Both the position numbers and the translations under genes were made by a program. DNA of 8,243 nt, from contig JAJPZF010000277.1 of NCBI GenBank assembly GCA_021204545.1, forward strand, positions 1,846 through 10,088, read 5' to 3'. Origin of the DNA: Prevotellaceae bacterium. Lineage in GTDB: Bacteria; Bacteroidota; Bacteroidia; Bacteroidales; Bacteroidaceae. The notes under the pieces were generated by a model. That model was not told where the DNA came from. It searched no databases and saw nothing but the letters and a program-made list of their open reading frames with translations. This document shows positions 6,382 to 8,243 of the stretch, piece after piece; within the stretch, counting starts at the first letter, position 1, and every line of letters begins with the position of its first letter.

Positions 6382-7943
6382 TTGGCGTAACTGACGCTTC
6401 GGGTCTCTCGGATGACCGTTATCTTAACCTGTCCGGGGTAGGTCATCTCGTTCTGTATCTTCGTGGCTATCTCGCCCGAGAGCTGCTCCGTCTGCTTGTC
6501 GTCTATCTTGTCCGCCCCTACGATGACCCGCAGCTCACGACCGGCCTGTATGGCGTAGGTCTTGTTGACGCCGGGGTAGCTCATGGCTATCTCCTCCAGC
6601 TCCGTAAGGCGCTTGATGTAGGCTTCCACTATCTCACGCCTTGCCCCCGGACGGGCACCGCTTATCGCGTCGCACGCCTGCACGATGGGGGCGATGAGGG
6701 TGTCCATCTCCATCTCGTCGTGGTGAGCCCCGATGGCGTTGCATATATCGGGCTTCTCCTTGTACTTCTCTGCCAGCTTCGCTCCGTACAATGCATGCGG
6801 CATCTCAGGCTCCTCGTCGGGCACCTTGCCGATGTCGTGAAGCAGCCCCGCCCTCTTCGCCTTCTTGGCGTTAAGCCCAAGCTCACTGGCCATCACGGCG
6901 CATAGGTTGGCGGTCTCACGGGCGTGTTGCAGGAGGTTCTGCCCGTAGCTGCTGCGGTACTTCATCTTGCCAATGAGGCGAACGAGCTCGGGGTGCAGTC
7001 CGTGTATGCCAAGGTCGATGGTGGTGCGCTTGCCCGTCTCCAGCACCTCTTCCTCCACCTGCTTCTTCACCTTGGCAACGACCTCTTCGATGCGCGCGGG
7101 GTGAATGCGCCCGTCGGTCACGAGCTGGTGCAGGGCAAGGCGGCATATCTCGCGCCTTACGGGGTCGAAGGCGCTGATGACTATCGCCTCAGGCGTGTCA
7201 TCCACGACTATCTCGGTCCCTGTCGCTGCCTCGAGGGCTCGTATGTTGCGCCCCTCACGCCCGATGACACGCCCCTTCACGTCGTCGTTGTCGATGTGGA
7301 ACACCGTCACGCTGTTCTCCACGGCGGTCTCCGAGGCTACTCGCTGGATGGTCTGGATGACTATCTTCTTAGCCTCGCTCGTGGCTGTCATCTTGGCCTC
7401 GTCCACGATGTCGTTGATGTAAGCCTGCGCCTGCGTCTTGGCCTCGTCCTTAAGACCTTCGACCAAACGCTCCCGTGCCTCGTCGGCGCTGAGCCCCGAT
7501 ATCTCCTCAAGTCGGGTACGCTCCTGCTCCTCAAGGCTGTCCTGCCTCTTCTGCAACGCCTCCTGCTTCTGCTGCAAGGCGGTCTCCCGCTGCTCAAGCT
7601 CTCCCTCGTGAGCCTCCATCTTCGAGCGCACGTTCTCAAGCTCCTGCTTGCGACGGTTCTGCTCGTCGGCCCTCTCCTTAAGGGTCTGCTCCCGCTGTCT
7701 CAGCTTGTTCTCCGTCTGCTGCAGCTGCTGGTTGCGCTGCTGCATCTCCTTCTCGAGCTGCGCCTTCTTGCCCAGGAGCTTCTCCTTCACCTCAAGCATC
7801 TTCTGCTGCTTGAAGACCTCGGCCTCCTGAGCCATCTCTTCCTTCATACGCCTGCGCTGCGAGGGGACGACAACGCGAAAGAACACCACTGCCCAGACGC
7901 ATATCACCACCACCGCGACGACGGCTCCAATTATATACTCCAT
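6378..7943 (-). CDS. rny: Ribonuclease Y
   Basis: RNase Y is a membrane-anchored endoribonuclease that starts the decay of many mRNAs. The ATG at 7943 gives 521 residues, the usual family length. An N-terminal transmembrane helix (about 3-24, [19 protein letters not shown]) is followed by a basic RRR, then a long Gln/Glu/Lys-rich coiled coil (about 30-190). A KH RNA-binding domain follows with [12 protein letters not shown] (224-235), then an HD metal-dependent catalytic domain with LLHDIGK (His369/Asp370), GAHHDE (about 406-411) and [11 protein letters not shown] (about 424-434). The frame extends upstream to 8024, but those extra 27 codons would put a soluble tail before the helix, and the AT-rich tract just before 7943 marks the real start. 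It follows zapA after about 140 bases, and its TGA overlaps the ATG of the HAD gene. All key residues are present; identification is very secure. Confidence 0.97.
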   Translation of the reverse strand: MEYIIGAVVAVVVICVWAVVFFRVVVPSQRRRMKEEMAQEAEVFKQQKMLEVKEKLLGKKAQLEKEMQQRNQQLQQTENKLRQREQTLKERADEQNRRKQELENVRSKMEAHEGELEQRETALQQKQEALQKRQDSLEEQERTRLEEISGLSADEARERLVEGLKDEAKTQAQAYINDIVDEAKMTATSEAKKIVIQTIQRVASETAVENSVTVFHIDNDDVKGRVIGREGRNIRALEAATGTEIVVDDTPEAIVISAFDPVRREICRLALHQLVTDGRIHPARIEEVVAKVKKQVEEEVLETGKRTTIDLGIHGLHPELVRLIGKMKYRSSYGQNLLQHARETANLCAVMASELGLNAKKAKRAGLLHDIGKVPDEEPEMPHALYGAKLAEKYKEKPDICNAIGAHHDEMEMDTLIAPIVQACDAISGARPGARREIVEAYIKRLTELEEIAMSYPGVNKTYAIQAGRELRVIVGADKIDDKQTEQLSGEIATKIQNEMTYPGQVKITVIRETRSVSYAK

Positions 7944-7948
7944 AGTCC

Positions 7949-7963
7949 TAATAAATAAAATAA
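7949..7963 (-). promoter_or_regulatory. rny: AT-rich translation-initiation region of rny
   Basis: A 15-base A/T-only tract lies 5 bases upstream of the ATG at 7943 in an otherwise GC-rich region, with no Shine-Dalgarno sequence. Unstructured AT-rich leaders of this kind are typical of Bacteroidetes start sites. It decides in favour of 7943 over the upstream in-frame ATG at 8024. Confidence 0.45.
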
Positions 7964-7988
7964 GCGCACCCTCATCACCGTGGGGGCT

Positions 7989-8010
7989 GCCTGCCGCTCC
8001 GCGGCAAGGC
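7989..8010 (-). other. Strong stem-loop in the zapA-rny intergenic region
   Basis: On the reverse strand GCCTTGCCGC pairs with GCGGCAGGC through nine base pairs with one bulged T and a GGA loop. It lies about 46 bases before the rny start. It is followed by AGCCCCCAC, not by T residues, so it is not an intrinsic terminator. A weaker outer pairing, TCACC with GGTGA, could enclose it. It may be an rny leader structure, a processing site or an RNA-stability element of the zapA transcript. I do not recognise it as a known riboswitch. Confidence 0.5.
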
Positions 8011-8085
8011 TCTCCCTCATACAAGGTGAATCCAGTGCGTCGTGATTGTTAAACGTTGATATCCTTCTCTTTCTCTCCCGCCCCT

Positions 8086-8243
8086 CTAAGGCAGCGCCTT
8101 CTCGATGTCCTTGACAAGGCTCTCGATAGCGTTAACCATTGGTGACGTGTCCGCCTCGGACTCGATGCGCTTCAGCCTTACTGCCACGTCAAGGAGGGTC
8201 ATCATAAGGTAAGTCTCGTTCCCTTGCCCCGCGTAGCGGTCCG
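8086..8243 (-). CDS. zapA: Cell division protein ZapA, C-terminal part (runs off the right edge)
   Basis: The reverse strand from the right edge gives 51 codons to a TAG at 8086-8088. The peptide begins DRYAGQGNETYLMMTLLDVAVRLKRIE and ends in a Glu/Lys heptad-like helix (VNAIESLVKDIEKALP). This fits the C-terminal coiled coil of Bacteroidetes ZapA, a protein of about 100 residues that binds and bundles FtsZ filaments at midcell; the N-terminal half is off the window. ZapA lying directly upstream of RNase Y is an arrangement I recall from other Bacteroidetes and supports the call. It probably heads or continues a transcript with rny, since no clear promoter or terminator lies between. The short length seen makes the family call good rather than certain. 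Confidence 0.75.
   Translation of the reverse strand, partial: DRYAGQGNETYLMMTLLDVAVRLKRIESEADTSPMVNAIESLVKDIEKALP

Noticed and set aside
5770..6390. Forward open frame crossing the 23-bp repeats and the HAD gene
   Set aside because: Its first part is translated palindromic repeat and its second part is antisense to the HAD hydrolase, so it is not a gene. The reverse frame at 5708-5971 fails for the same reason.
6924..7958. Long forward open frame of 344 codons antisense to rny
   Set aside because: Its leucine-rich, low-complexity protein is the mirror of the RNase Y coiled coil; rny has all family motifs and the antisense frame resembles no family.
7989..8010. Intrinsic terminator for zapA
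   Set aside because: The stem is strong but is followed by AGCCCCCAC rather than a T-run.
7944..8024. RNase Y starting at the ATG at 8024
   Set aside because: This would add 27 residues before the transmembrane helix and run through the GC-rich hairpin; length and helix position both fit the start at 7943.

Overview
The window looks like a GC-rich member of the order Bacteroidales, possibly Porphyromonas-like. The evidence is the Bacteroidetes promoter signature (TTG, about 20 bases, TAnnTTTG) upstream of the long forward gene, the lack of Shine-Dalgarno sites at most starts, an AT-rich tract before the RNase Y start, and protein families typical of the phylum. These include a ZapA/RNase Y neighbourhood, a capless HAD protein resembling B. 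thetaiotaomicron BT0820, paired SGNH hydrolases, and a sugar-phosphorylase-like domain I associate with DUF4922. The genus is inference. No rRNA, tRNA, CRISPR array or transposase gene is visible.

Layout. Positions 1-1752 hold two overlapping reverse-strand genes for exported SGNH/GDSL-type proteins; the downstream one runs off the left edge. Positions 1753-1980 are a divergent control region with two candidate promoters on each strand, one pair being an 87-bp-spaced duplication. Positions 1981-5724 hold one very long forward gene of 1247 codons. It joins a GT2 glycosyltransferase (with an unassigned N-terminal region), an Ap4A-phosphorylase/GalT-like nucleotidyltransferase and a SpoIID/LytB glycan-cleaving domain. 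Positions 5725-5958 lie between convergent genes and carry five tandem 23-bp palindromic repeats plus further hairpins. Positions 5959-8243 hold a reverse-strand cluster: the end of zapA, then rny (RNase Y), then a small HAD phosphatase that overlaps rny by ATGA.

How the genes may work together. The left half has a cell-envelope carbohydrate theme. SGNH pairs of this type often serve O-acylation or de-acylation of extracellular polymers, while the fusion protein has domains for sugar transfer, sugar-nucleotide or dinucleotide phosphorolysis, and cleavage of peptidoglycan glycan strands. The right half is housekeeping: divisome assembly (ZapA), membrane-anchored mRNA decay (RNase Y) and a translationally coupled phosphatase.

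The two most notable things are the triple fusion, whose normally extracytoplasmic SpoIID domain has no visible export signal, and the 23-bp palindromic tandem array between the convergent genes.
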